This document shows positions 1 to 7,827 of a stretch of DNA of 38,754 bases, one piece after another. Made by a program: the position numbers and the translations under genes. Under the pieces are notes generated by a model, which did not search any database, was not told where the DNA came from, and saw only the letters and a program-made list of their open reading frames with translations. The stretch is taken from positions 1-38,754 of the forward strand of contig JAPOJD010000005.1 in assembly GCA_029978585.1 (NCBI GenBank). The letters are read 5' to 3'. The DNA is from Actinomycetota bacterium. Lineage in GTDB: Bacteria > Actinomycetota > Actinomycetes > S36-B12. Every line of letters starts with the position of its first letter. Positions within the stretch are counted from its first letter, which is position 1.

Positions 1-105
1 AACGTGCTGCTCGCCGAGGCCGACATCCCCTACGAGAAGCTCCGGGAGATGGACGACATCAACCCAACCTTCCCCGAGACCGACGTGGCCATCGTGATCG
101 GTGCC
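1..105 (+). pseudogene. Inverted fragment of a second, diverged pntB (NAD(P) transhydrogenase beta subunit)
   Basis: The frame that opens at base 1 encodes about 35 residues that align without gaps to the NADP-binding domain III of PntB, from [12 protein letters not shown] to the TDVAIVIGA strand. The same segment occurs on the opposite strand in the neighbouring pntB, but only about 23 of 35 residues match, so this is a different pntB copy and not a simple fold-back. PntB similarity stops after the Gly-Ala at about base 105, where a complete gene would continue with Asn-Asp. From there the frame runs in reverse through the other pntB and stops at 219. The fragment is open at the left edge, so its upstream part was not seen. 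It is either a chimeric join or a real rearrangement. Confidence 0.75.
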
Positions 106-1292
106 GACTTGTCGGAGCGCGCCGCGGGGTTGACGTCGTCGTTGGCGCCCACCACCAGCACGACATCGGTGGAGGAGAAGTACGGATTGACCTCGTCCAT
201 CTCCTTCAACTGCTCGTAGGGGACGTTGGCCTCGGCCAGCAAGACGTTCATGTGGCCCGGCATGCGCCCCGCTACCGGATGGATCGCGTAGTCCACCGCG
301 ATCCCCTTCTCCGTGAGCAGGTCAGCGAGTTCGCGCAATGTCGACTGCGCCTGGGCGACCGCGAGCCCGTAGCCGGGTACGAGGATCACCTTGTTGGCGT
401 AGCCGAGCATGATCGCCACGTCGTTGGGCCCGGCCGAGCGCACGGGACGGTCCTCCCCCACCGACGCCGCTCCCTGCGTGGTGCCCGAGAAGGCCCCGAA
501 CAGCGTCGATGTCAGCGGCCGGCCCATTGCCTTGGCCATGAGGCTGGTGAGCAGGGTGCCCGACGCCCCGACCAGGGTGCCCGCGATGAGCAGGAGCACG
601 TTGCCGAGCACGTAGCCCGACGCCGCGACCGCGAGGCCCGTGCACGCATTGAGGAGGGAGATGACGATGGGTACGTCGGCCCCGCCCACGGGCAGCACGA
701 AGAGCACGCCGAAGACCAGCGACAGCAGCATCAGGATCAGGACGAGCCAGAACTGCGGGCTGACCATCAGCCACACCGCGAAGCCGATCGTCGCCACTGC
801 GACGAGGATGGTGATCCACTTGCCGAGCGGGATCACGACAGGCCGGGTCGTCATGATCTCCTGCAGCTTGAGGAAGGTCACGATCGAGCCGCTGAACGCC
901 ACCGAGCCGATGATGATCGTGAGGACGGTGAAGAAGGAGAAGAGCACTCCCCCTTCGGCCCCGATGTGGAGGAACTCCACGACCGCGATCAGCCCGGCCG
1001 CTCCGCCGCCGACGCCGTTGAACAGCGCCACCAACTGCGGCATCGCCGTCATCTTCACCCGCCGGGCGGACACCCAGCCGATCACCGAGCCCACCACGAT
1101 GGCACCGATGATGAGCGCGAGGTTGCGCAACTCGATGCCGGTGAAGAAGAGCGCCACGGTCGCCACGAGGGCGCCTATCGCGCCGAGCGCCGTGCCCATG
1201 CGGGCGCTCTTGGGCGAGGAGAGCCCCTTGAGCGACAGGATGAACAGGACGGCGACGCCCAGGTTGACCAGCTGGGCCCAGGTGGGGGTCAT
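30..1292 (-). CDS. pntB: NAD(P) transhydrogenase subunit beta, C-terminus replaced at an inverted junction
   Basis: PntB forms the membrane channel part (domain II) and the NADP(H)-binding domain III of the proton-translocating transhydrogenase, which moves hydride between NADH and NADP+ using the proton gradient. Several hydrophobic segments fill the first 260 or so residues, including the conserved [17 protein letters not shown] stretch. Domain III follows, with [12 protein letters not shown] and the [15 protein letters not shown] segment. The ATG overlaps the stop of pntAB (ATGA), which indicates translational coupling. Family members are about 460-475 residues; this frame has 420. Recognisable sequence ends near residue 396 (DKS, base 105), and the last 24 or so residues are antisense to another pntB fragment. 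The final part of the NADP-binding domain is therefore missing, so the protein as assembled is probably non-functional. Confidence 0.93.
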   Translation of the reverse strand: MTPTWAQLVNLGVAVLFILSLKGLSSPKSARMGTALGAIGALVATVALFFTGIELRNLALIIGAIVVGSVIGWVSARRVKMTAMPQLVALFNGVGGGAAGLIAVVEFLHIGAEGGVLFSFFTVLTIIIGSVAFSGSIVTFLKLQEIMTTRPVVIPLGKWITILVAVATIGFAVWLMVSPQFWLVLILMLLSLVFGVLFVLPVGGADVPIVISLLNACTGLAVAASGYVLGNVLLLIAGTLVGASGTLLTSLMAKAMGRPLTSTLFGAFSGTTQGAASVGEDRPVRSAGPNDVAIMLGYANKVILVPGYGLAVAQAQSTLRELADLLTEKGIAVDYAIHPVAGRMPGHMNVLLAEANVPYEQLKEMDEVNPYFSSTDVVLVVGANDDVNPAARSDKSAPITMATSVSGKVGLMSSISRSFS

Positions 1293-1606
1293 CGTCCGGC
1301 CCCCTCGTCGCTGCTGGACTCCGCCTTGCGCGGCTTGAACATCTCCAGCATGCGGTCGGTGACGACGAACCCGCCGACCAGGTTGATGGCGCCGAGGAGC
1401 ACGGCCAGCGTGCTGAGGATGATCTCGAGGATTCCCTCAGAACTGCCGAGCACGATGATTCCGCCGATGAGCACGATGCCGTGGATCGCGTTGGCACCGG
1501 ACATCAGCGGGGTGTGCAGGATCGTCGAAACCTTGGAGACGACCTCGAACCCGACGAAGATGCTGAGCACGAAGATCGTGAGGAGGGCTACCCCATCCAC
1601 GGTCAC
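1289..1606 (-). CDS. pntAB: NAD(P) transhydrogenase subunit alpha part 2
   Basis: This 105-residue protein is the short membrane section of the alpha subunit (PntAB/PntA2 of split-alpha enzymes). It holds three hydrophobic helices, beginning with LLTIFVLSIFVGFEVV and continuing through HGIVLIGGIIVLGS and LAVLLGAINLVGGFVVTDRM, the last a signature of the family. I chose the GTG at 1606: it follows an AGGAGGTGC ribosome-binding site and overlaps the pntAA stop (GTGA). The reading frame continues upstream of it, but that part is antisense-like arginine/glycine-rich sequence inside pntAA. Its stop overlaps the pntB start in the same way, so the three subunits are translationally coupled. Confidence 0.93.
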   Translation of the reverse strand: MTVDGVALLTIFVLSIFVGFEVVSKVSTILHTPLMSGANAIHGIVLIGGIIVLGSSEGILEIILSTLAVLLGAINLVGGFVVTDRMLEMFKPRKAESSSDEGAGR

Positions 1607-2739
1607 GCACCTCCTAGCGCGGCCTGCGCCGCCTCGTTGCGGACCTTGCCATCCAGCACGACAGCGCAGCCGTCGATGATCTCGTCCTCCGGGTCGGCCG
1701 CCACCTGGCCGTCCTTCACGAGCAGGGTGCACAGCGAGTACACGTTCATCGCGTAGAGCTGCGAGGCGTGCACCGGCATCTCGCTCGGAACGTCACGGCC
1801 GCCCCACACCAGCACCTCCCCGAAGAGGAGTTCCTCTCCGGCCACCGACCCCTCGACGTTGCCCCCGGTCTCGCTCGCGAGGTCCACGACAACCGAGCCC
1901 GCCCGCATGGTGTCGACCATGGCCCGGGTCACGAGGAGCGGTGCCTGCCGGCCGGGCAGCGCGGCCGTCGTGATCACCGCGTCGGACTCGGCGATGAACG
2001 GCGTGAGGAGCTCGCGCTGGCGTGCCGCGCGCTCCTCGGTCATCTCGCGGGCGTATCCGCCCGCCCCCTCGAGCGTGTCGAGCTCGAGGTGCACGAACGT
2101 CGCTCCCATCGAGCGCACCTCGTCCTCGCTCGCAGCGCGGACGTCGTAGGCGGACACGCGCGCCCCGAGTCGCTTGGCCGTTGCGATGGCCTGCAGGCCC
2201 GCGACGCCGGCGCCGAGGACGAGCACCTTCGCTGGCTGGATGGTCCCGGCGGCCGTCATGAAGAGGGGGAAGAACTTGGGCAGCCGGTCTGCCGCGACCA
2301 GGGAGGCGCGATACCCGCTCACCAGTGCCTGCGAGGTCAGCGCGTCCATCGACTGGGCGCGAGAGATACGGGGCACGAGGTCGAACGACAACCCGGTGGC
2401 GCCAGCGTCGTGCAGGCCGCGCACCGTGTCGACGTCGATGGCCGGCGAGAGGAAGGAGAGCGTGATGGTGCCGGGGCTCAACTTCTTGGCGCGGACGTAG
2501 TCCAGCGGTCGGACCGTCGCGATGACGTCGGCACCGAGCATCGCGTCATCCATGCCCGACAATGGGACCACCGCCGCGCCGGCCGCGACGTAGTTGGCAT
2601 CGGACGCGAAAGCCAGGTCGCCGGCCCCCGACTCCACGAACACTTCGAAGCCCAATTGCCGGAACTTGCCGACGACCGAGGGCACGACCGCGACACGACG
2701 CTCGCCGGGTCGCGTCTCCCGGGGGACCAGCAGTCTCAT
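1603..2739 (-). CDS. pntAA: NAD(P) transhydrogenase subunit alpha part 1 (NAD-binding)
   Basis: This is the soluble NAD(H)-binding domain I, related to alanine dehydrogenase, in 378 residues. The N-terminus MRLLVPRETRPGERRVAVVP is the typical start of the AlaDH/PNT family. The Rossmann motif VLVLGAGVAGLQAI lies near the middle, followed by the acidic residue of SAYDVR expected for NAD binding. I chose the ATG at 2739 because GGAGG ends five bases upstream; a GTG two codons earlier would overlap that site. It heads the pntAA-pntAB-pntB operon. A TAGGGT -10 box lies 18 bases upstream, so the 5' leader would be only about ten bases long and consist mostly of the ribosome-binding site. Confidence 0.94.
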   Translation of the reverse strand: MRLLVPRETRPGERRVAVVPSVVGKFRQLGFEVFVESGAGDLAFASDANYVAAGAAVVPLSGMDDAMLGADVIATVRPLDYVRAKKLSPGTITLSFLSPAIDVDTVRGLHDAGATGLSFDLVPRISRAQSMDALTSQALVSGYRASLVAADRLPKFFPLFMTAAGTIQPAKVLVLGAGVAGLQAIATAKRLGARVSAYDVRAASEDEVRSMGATFVHLELDTLEGAGGYAREMTEERAARQRELLTPFIAESDAVITTAALPGRQAPLLVTRAMVDTMRAGSVVVDLASETGGNVEGSVAGEELLFGEVLVWGGRDVPSEMPVHASQLYAMNVYSLCTLLVKDGQVAADPEDEIIDGCAVVLDGKVRNEAAQAALGGA

Positions 2740-2756
2740 GTCCACCTCCGCGGGTC

Positions 2757-2762
2757 ACCCTA
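2757..2762 (-). promoter_or_regulatory. Putative -10 box of the pnt operon
   Basis: TAGGGT fits the actinobacterial TANNNT consensus. Transcription would start around 2750, just before the GGAGGT ribosome-binding site at 2744-2749. It lies five bases from the -10 box of the divergent gene. Confidence 0.5.
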
Positions 2763-2767
2763 TTGGC

Positions 2768-2773
2768 TACCGT
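2768..2773 (+). promoter_or_regulatory. Putative -10 box for leaderless cyclase-like gene
   Basis: TACCGT is followed by exactly six bases and then the GTG at 2780, so the first transcribed base would be the start codon. The GAGGAG directly abutting the GTG is too close to act as a normal ribosome-binding site. Confidence 0.55.
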
Positions 2774-2779
2774 GAGGAG

Positions 2780-3781
2780 GTGCGCGGTCCTATCGCCTTC
2801 GCCCGGGGTATTCGCCACCCCGAGGCCTTCCACGGCACCGGCGTCGGCGGGGGCTTCTTCGAGGGCTGGTACGTCAAGGCCGTCGCCGCGGAGCAGGACG
2901 CGCGGTGGGCGTTCATCCCGGGAGTCTTCCGGGGACGCGACGGCCAGACCGTCACGGACGAGGCATTCGTCCAGGTTCTCGATGGCAGCACGGGTCGGTC
3001 CTGGTACCACCGCTACGACGTCGCCGACTTCCACGCCTCCGACGACCGCTTCGACGTCACCGTGGGACCGAACCGCTTCCACTCCCGCGGGTTCACCGTC
3101 AACCTCCCCGGCATCGCGGGTGACATCAGGTACGGCGCCCCCCTCGACGGATGGCCGGTCACGCTGCGTCGACCCGGGATCATGGGCTGGTACGCGTGGG
3201 TCCCGCTCATGGAGTGCTATCACGGCGTCGTGTCCTTTGGTCATCCGCTGCGCGGCTCGCTCGAGGTCGACGGACATGACGTCGACTTCGACGGCGGTCG
3301 CGGCTACATCGAGAAGGACTGGGGCCGTGCCTTCCCTTCCGGGTACGTGTGGATGCACTCCAACCACATCGAGGGTCATCCAGACGCCAGCCTCGTCGCT
3401 TCCGTTGCCATCATCCCGTGGCTGCGGTCGTCGTTTCGCGGCTTCATCGTCGGACTGCGCACCGGCACGGGCCTGCATACTTGGGCGACCTACAACGGGT
3501 CGCGCGAGAGCGCCCTGCGCATTGACGAGACCACGGTGAGGTGGTCGATGGCGGGTCCGGCCGGCACCCTGGAACTGGAGGCCGAGCGGGTGCGCGGTGG
3601 CCTCCTCAAGGCACCTGTGCGCACGCGCATGCACGAGCGTGTCGAGGAGACCTTGGACGCCAGGATCCGGGTGCGCTTCGTCGATCCCGCCGGACGCATG
3701 CGCATCGACTCGGTCGGCACAAGCGGTGGCCTCGAGGTGCACGGCGACCTCGAGCGGCTGCTGGCGATCGGCACTCGCTAG
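2780..3781 (+). CDS. Tocopherol cyclase-like (lipocalin-fold) protein
   Basis: The 333-residue product has the hallmark GGFFEGWYVK segment near its N-terminus, which resembles the entry motif of the tocopherol cyclase family (plant VTE1 and bacterial homologues, Pfam Tocopherol_cycl). Further family-like features are MGWYAWVPLMECYHGVVS around residues 134-151, GYIEKDWGRAFPSGYVWMH around 175-193 and many aromatic residues spread over beta-rich sequence. There is no signal peptide or transmembrane helix. The GTG at 2780 was chosen on the leaderless promoter; the frame is open further upstream, but into sequence antisense to pntAA. Plant VTE1 closes the chromanol ring. In non-photosynthetic bacteria the substrate is unknown, so I would not assume a vitamin E function. 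The gene stands alone, with no prenyltransferase or methyltransferase beside it. Confidence 0.8.
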   Translation: MRGPIAFARGIRHPEAFHGTGVGGGFFEGWYVKAVAAEQDARWAFIPGVFRGRDGQTVTDEAFVQVLDGSTGRSWYHRYDVADFHASDDRFDVTVGPNRFHSRGFTVNLPGIAGDIRYGAPLDGWPVTLRRPGIMGWYAWVPLMECYHGVVSFGHPLRGSLEVDGHDVDFDGGRGYIEKDWGRAFPSGYVWMHSNHIEGHPDASLVASVAIIPWLRSSFRGFIVGLRTGTGLHTWATYNGSRESALRIDETTVRWSMAGPAGTLELEAERVRGGLLKAPVRTRMHERVEETLDARIRVRFVDPAGRMRIDSVGTSGGLEVHGDLERLLAIGTR

Positions 3782-5772
3782 AGCGGGTCGTCGGGGTCCC
3801 GGTCGTTGAGGATCTGCGCGACGACACGCATCAGCATGACCGAGGACAGTCCCAGTCCCACCAGTCCGACGATCGTCAGGGCATTGCCGACATCGTCGTT
3901 CCCCGGCAGCCCCGCCGCTATCAGGACGACCGCGGACCCGAGCAGCCCCATCACGCCGATGGTGGTGAAGAGCACCCGGTTCACCCAGTTCTCGACCCGC
4001 TGCCCGTCGGGGCCCTCGAACCGGTCGACGCGCATGGTGAATCGGCCCGCCCGGGCCTGCAGGGCCACGTCCTCGCCGATCTGGGGCAGCGACTTCAGGG
4101 CAGGAAGCGAGCGCACCAGCTCGCGGGTGAGCTGGTCCCGGGGGTTGAGCTCGGATTCGGTGACGATCTGGCCCATCCGCGCCTGGGCAGCCGGACCCAT
4201 GCGGTAGTCCGGGTCCAGCATCCGGAGCGTGCCGTCGAGCGTGAGCACGGCACGAGCGAGGATCGTGAGCGAGCGCGGCGCGCCCACGCCGTGGCGGTTG
4301 AGGACGCGGATGATCTCGGACAGCGCGCGGGGGTCGAAGCCGCCGCCCTGGGTGTCGGTGAGCACCGTGCCGATGTCGAACTCCAGCGAGGCGATGTCGA
4401 TGGACTCCCCGGCCCGCCCCGCGATCCGGCGAACCCCGCGGGCGAGGACGGCCGGGTCGCGCAGCGCGAAGCCGAGGGCGAGTTGCTGCAGGCCCTCGAG
4501 GGTGACCGGGTCGATGTGGCCCACCGCGCCGTAGTCGATGAACGAGACGGTCCCGTCGGGCCCGATGATGAGGTTCCCCGGGTGCGGGTCGGCGTGGTAG
4601 ACGCCGTCCTCGAGCACCTGCCCGAGGAACGAGTCCATGATCCGGTCGTCGATCACCCGGGGCGGCACTCCGGTGTCCGCGACCGCGTCGGCATCCGACA
4701 CGGGGGCGCCCTCCACCTCGTCCATGACCAGCACGCGACGGGTGGTGAGGTCCGGGTAGATCTCCGGGAAGCGGATGCCGACGTCCGCGGGACGCGCCAG
4801 GCGCATGGCCGCGTTGTTCTGCGCCTCCAGGGTGAAGTCGAGTTCGTCGGTGATGCCCTCCACCAGTTCCTCGGCGAGATCCGTGAGCCCCATGGCCCGC
4901 GCGGACTCCGAGCGCGCGGACAGCTGCCGCGCCGCCCAGAGCAGGACGCGCCCATCGCGGCGGACGCTCTCCTCCACCCCGGGCCGCTGAACCTTGACGA
5001 TGACCCTGCGCCCGTCATGCAGGACGGCGCGGTGCGTGACGCCGATCGATGCGGCGGCCAGGGGCTCCTCATCGAACTCCGCGAAGAGGGCGCTCACCGG
5101 TGAGCCGAGCTCTTCCTGGATCACCAGTTCCACGACCTCCGGCGGGAGGCCGGGGACCGACGTGCGCAACTCGGCGAGCTCTTCGGTGATGACCGGGGGC
5201 AGCAGGTCCTCTCGCGTCGAGGCGATCTGCCCGAACTTCACCAGCATCCCGCCGGACTCCTCGAGCGTCTTGCGCAGCGCCCGCGCACCCTCGGGGGTGG
5301 CGAGGCCGGCCCGCGACGCGAGGTGGGGCCCGACCAGCCCATTGCGTCGCGCTGCAGCAGCAATGTCGCGCACCCGCGAGAGGACCGCGATCCGGTCCTT
5401 GATCGCACGGATCGGGTGCGGCATGCGCCATCCGCGACGGCGTCGCGGGCGGAGGATGGCAGCGATGACGACGCTGGCGAGCAGGGTGATGATGAGCGTG
5501 TAGCCGAGGAACCCGAGGAGGAACTCGAAGAACAGCCCCCAGTCGGTGTCCTCGGCGGTGACATTGAGCGCCTCGGTGAGGTGCTCGCCCTCCTGGAGGT
5601 CGATGAGCAGCAGGCCGCCGAGGAAGCCGACGACGCCCGCGGCCACCGATCGCGCAAAGCCGCGCCGCACGCCCAGGATGCGTCCCGACAGCCAGCCCAT
5701 GAGGACGGCGGCCAGGAAGAGCAGGGCGAGGATCAGCAGGACGTCCCACACCCCGCCCTGGCCGTCATTCAC
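3778..5772 (-). CDS. UbiB/ABC1/AarF family atypical kinase-like membrane protein
   Basis: The 664-residue protein belongs to the ABC1/ADCK/UbiB family, linked elsewhere to isoprenoid lipid and quinone homeostasis. Signatures are KFGQ at 179-182 (the KxGQ motif), the alanine-rich AAASIG loop at 239-244, Lys260 in VIVKVQRPG, HADPHPGN at 393-400 and a DYG triplet at 413-415 in place of DFG. Two helices at the C-terminus are usual. Three predicted helices at the N-terminus (about 8-34, 39-58 and 79-107) are extra compared with the classical UbiB layout. The usual GQVH after the alanine-rich loop reads GVTH here. The GTG start at 5772 has GGGAG nine bases upstream. SulP lies 28 bases upstream on the same strand, so co-transcription is possible. 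Its stop shares the CTAG at 3778-3781 with the convergent gene. Confidence 0.88.
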   Translation of the reverse strand: MNDGQGGVWDVLLILALLFLAAVLMGWLSGRILGVRRGFARSVAAGVVGFLGGLLLIDLQEGEHLTEALNVTAEDTDWGLFFEFLLGFLGYTLIITLLASVVIAAILRPRRRRGWRMPHPIRAIKDRIAVLSRVRDIAAAARRNGLVGPHLASRAGLATPEGARALRKTLEESGGMLVKFGQIASTREDLLPPVITEELAELRTSVPGLPPEVVELVIQEELGSPVSALFAEFDEEPLAAASIGVTHRAVLHDGRRVIVKVQRPGVEESVRRDGRVLLWAARQLSARSESARAMGLTDLAEELVEGITDELDFTLEAQNNAAMRLARPADVGIRFPEIYPDLTTRRVLVMDEVEGAPVSDADAVADTGVPPRVIDDRIMDSFLGQVLEDGVYHADPHPGNLIIGPDGTVSFIDYGAVGHIDPVTLEGLQQLALGFALRDPAVLARGVRRIAGRAGESIDIASLEFDIGTVLTDTQGGGFDPRALSEIIRVLNRHGVGAPRSLTILARAVLTLDGTLRMLDPDYRMGPAAQARMGQIVTESELNPRDQLTRELVRSLPALKSLPQIGEDVALQARAGRFTMRVDRFEGPDGQRVENWVNRVLFTTIGVMGLLGSAVVLIAAGLPGNDDVGNALTIVGLVGLGLSSVMLMRVVAQILNDRDPDDPL

Positions 5773-5800
5773 GCGGACATGCTCCCACGCGGGCGTGGCG

Positions 5801-7501
5801 CTACGAGCCGCCCTCCGCCACCCAGGCCTGGTACGCCGCCACCGCCGTCGGCAGGGTCGGGAAGACGAACTCCGGCCCGATCGCCGCGAGTACCCCGTGA
5901 CGCTCCATCTCATCCACGAGCTCAGACTTGGCGCGCACCAGCGCCAGACGGATGCCGCGCTTGGTGCACCGGCGCTGGAGCTCGGCGAGGGCGTCCAGGC
6001 CCGTGATGTCGACCTCGACGATCCCCTCGACGTTGATGAGTAGCCATCGCGGCGGGGGATCGGCAGCATCCACGGCCTCGAGCGCACGCGTGATGAAGTC
6101 GTCGGCATTGGCGAAGAACAGCGGGGAGTCATAGCGGAAGACCACGAGCCCGTCGATGGTCTGCCCGTCGGGGTAGTCGCCGAGGTCGTGCCAACCCGCG
6201 AGGTCCGGGAAGGTGCCCAGCACCGCGGCGTGCGGCCGGGCAACCCGGATGAGGAGGTCCAGGATCGACAGGCCGACCGCGATGAGGATCCCGTAGAGGA
6301 CGTCGAACACGAGCACGCCGACCACGGCTGACACGGCGAGGGCGAACTCCCGCTTGCGGAACCCCCATAGGCGCCGGAACTCCGCGAGGTCGATGAGCCG
6401 GATGGCGGCGTACACGACCACCCCGCCGAGGGCGGCGGAGGGGAACGCGGCCAGCAGGCCGCCGAAGAGGAGCACGATGAGGATCACCGATGCCGACGCC
6501 ACGAGGGAATGCAGCTGAGTACGCGCGCCCGCGGCCTCGGCGATGGCCACGCGGCTGGCACTGGAGCTCACCGGGTAGCCGCGCACCAGCGAGACTGCGA
6601 CGTTCGAGCCCGCGAGCGCGAGGAGCTCCTGGTTGCTGTCGATCCGGTGTCCCTGGCGCTGGGCGAAGGACCTCGCCGTGAGGACGTTGTCGGCGTAGGC
6701 GACCACGAAGACGCCGAGAGCGGGCAGCAGGAGTTGCTGGACGTCGGCCGCCGTGATGCCCGCCCAGCCCATGGCGGGAAGCCCGGTGGGTACGGCGCCC
6801 ACTGTCTCCACGGGGATGCCTCTGGCGTTGAGGAGGGCCGCGATGCCGGTCGCGGCCAGCATCACCATGAGCACCATCGGCAAGCGCGGGAAGCGGCCGG
6901 CGAAGAGTAGGAGAGCGGCCGCGACCGACAGGCCGAGGAGGAACTCGACTGGAGTGAATGCCGCAGCGTCGAAGCTCGTCATGAAGCTGGACACCTGCTG
7001 GGGCAGCGTCTCCCCCGCTGTGTCGATGCCCGTGAGCCGCTCGACCTGGCTGGCGATCATGATCACGGCGATGCCTGCCATGTATCCAACGAGAACGGGG
7101 CGGGACAGCAGATCGGCGATGACCCCGGCGCGCAGGGCCCAGGCCACCAGCGCCATGAGTCCGCACAGGAGAGCGAGGGCCGCGGCGAGGGTTCCGTAGC
7201 GCTGGGGGTCCCCGACGGCGAACGGGGCGAGGGTTGCCGCCGTGAGAAGCGCCGTGGTGGACTCGGGCCCGACCGACAGCGTGCGCGAGCTGCCGAGGAC
7301 GGCGTAGACGACCATCGCCACCGCCGCGGCCCAGAGCCCGGTCTGGGCGGGCAGTCCGGCCAGGATTGTGTAGGCCATGACCTGGGGAACGAGGTACGCC
7401 GCGACCGTGACGCCGCCCATCAGGTCCCCGCGCAGATCCCCGCGCTGGTAGTGGAGCAGGCGCGGAATGCCCGGTGCCAGGGTCGACCACGTCACGGCCA
7501 C
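5801..7501 (-). CDS. SulP family inorganic anion transporter with STAS domain
   Basis: The 566-residue product is a SulP/SLC26 permease. Residues 1 to about 430 are strongly hydrophobic with the usual 10-14 helices, starting with GDLMGGVTVAAYLVPQVMAY, the conserved first core helix. YADNVLTARSFAQRQGH and the GSNVAVSLVRGYPVSSSASR stretch are also typical. A STAS domain fills roughly residues 445-560 and includes the DITGLDALAEL segment around the usual regulatory position. The family carries sulfate, bicarbonate or other anions; nothing here decides which. The GTG at 7501 starts six bases after a TACCGT box, and there is no ribosome-binding site, so the mRNA is probably leaderless. The UbiB-like gene follows directly. 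Confidence 0.92.
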   Translation of the reverse strand: MAVTWSTLAPGIPRLLHYQRGDLRGDLMGGVTVAAYLVPQVMAYTILAGLPAQTGLWAAAVAMVVYAVLGSSRTLSVGPESTTALLTAATLAPFAVGDPQRYGTLAAALALLCGLMALVAWALRAGVIADLLSRPVLVGYMAGIAVIMIASQVERLTGIDTAGETLPQQVSSFMTSFDAAAFTPVEFLLGLSVAAALLLFAGRFPRLPMVLMVMLAATGIAALLNARGIPVETVGAVPTGLPAMGWAGITAADVQQLLLPALGVFVVAYADNVLTARSFAQRQGHRIDSNQELLALAGSNVAVSLVRGYPVSSSASRVAIAEAAGARTQLHSLVASASVILIVLLFGGLLAAFPSAALGGVVVYAAIRLIDLAEFRRLWGFRKREFALAVSAVVGVLVFDVLYGILIAVGLSILDLLIRVARPHAAVLGTFPDLAGWHDLGDYPDGQTIDGLVVFRYDSPLFFANADDFITRALEAVDAADPPPRWLLINVEGIVEVDITGLDALAELQRRCTKRGIRLALVRAKSELVDEMERHGVLAAIGPEFVFPTLPTAVAAYQAWVAEGGS

Positions 7502-7507
7502 GGCACC

Positions 7508-7513
7508 ACGGTA
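7508..7513 (-). promoter_or_regulatory. Putative -10 box for leaderless sulP
   Basis: TACCGT followed by GGTGCC and then the GTG start codon: the TANNNT-N6-start pattern. Confidence 0.55.
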
Positions 7514-7599
7514 GGGGAGCCAGTGGACTCCCGGATCGTGTGACGGGGTTCACGGTTTTGCGGGGGATCGGTCAGCGCGCGATCAGCGGACCGCATGCT

Positions 7600-7635
7600 G
7601 GAGTACACCACTGCATCACACGTCAGGAGTACACC
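7600..7635 (+). repeat. Direct repeat GGAGTACACC, two copies 26 bases apart
   Basis: The 10-mer occurs at 7600-7609 and 7626-7635 in the 140-base gap upstream of a small open frame. The TACACC inside the second copy sits exactly six bases before that frame's ATG and differs from TANNNT in the last base. The pair could be tandem regulator sites or duplicated promoter elements. Confidence 0.45.
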
Positions 7636-7641
7636 GGTCGC

Positions 7642-7812
7642 ATGAGAGACACTCAGCACCTTCGCACCCTCGGCACCACCCCCGCCGAGGTCACCTCACC
7701 CCTGTCCGGCACCTGGTTCAGCCGCTGGGGCACCCAGCCGTACGAGCTTCTGGGGCTCTATCCCACCCGGGCGCTCCCCGAGCCTCCCGCCCGGGTCCGC
7801 CTCGCCGCTTAG
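7642..7812 (+). CDS. Small protein of 56 residues, unknown function
   Basis: I do not recognise this protein. It fills an otherwise empty 325-base gap between sulP and the ABC exporter permease. The frame runs from ATG at 7642 (MRDTQHLRTL) to TAG and has strongly coding-like codon use: about four in five third positions are G or C. The core GTWFSRWGTQPYELLGLY is rich in aromatic residues, and the tail is proline-rich. There is no signal peptide or transmembrane helix. A near-consensus -10 (TACACC) lies six bases before the ATG, which suits a leaderless gene; an AGGAG twelve bases upstream is rather distant. The alternative is that the whole interval is a long regulatory region. Confidence 0.5.
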   Translation: MRDTQHLRTLGTTPAEVTSPLSGTWFSRWGTQPYELLGLYPTRALPEPPARVRLAA

Positions 7813-7827
7813 CCGCTGCGCGGTTCG

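Noticed and set aside
1-219. A functional small gene made of the rightward pntB fragment
   Set aside because: PntB similarity stops at about base 105, and the remainder is the reverse of the neighbouring gene.
252-1679. Long rightward open frame opposite pntB/pntAB
   Set aside because: Its product is a run of Arg, Asp, His and Glu without domain features; it is the antisense shadow of GC-biased codons.
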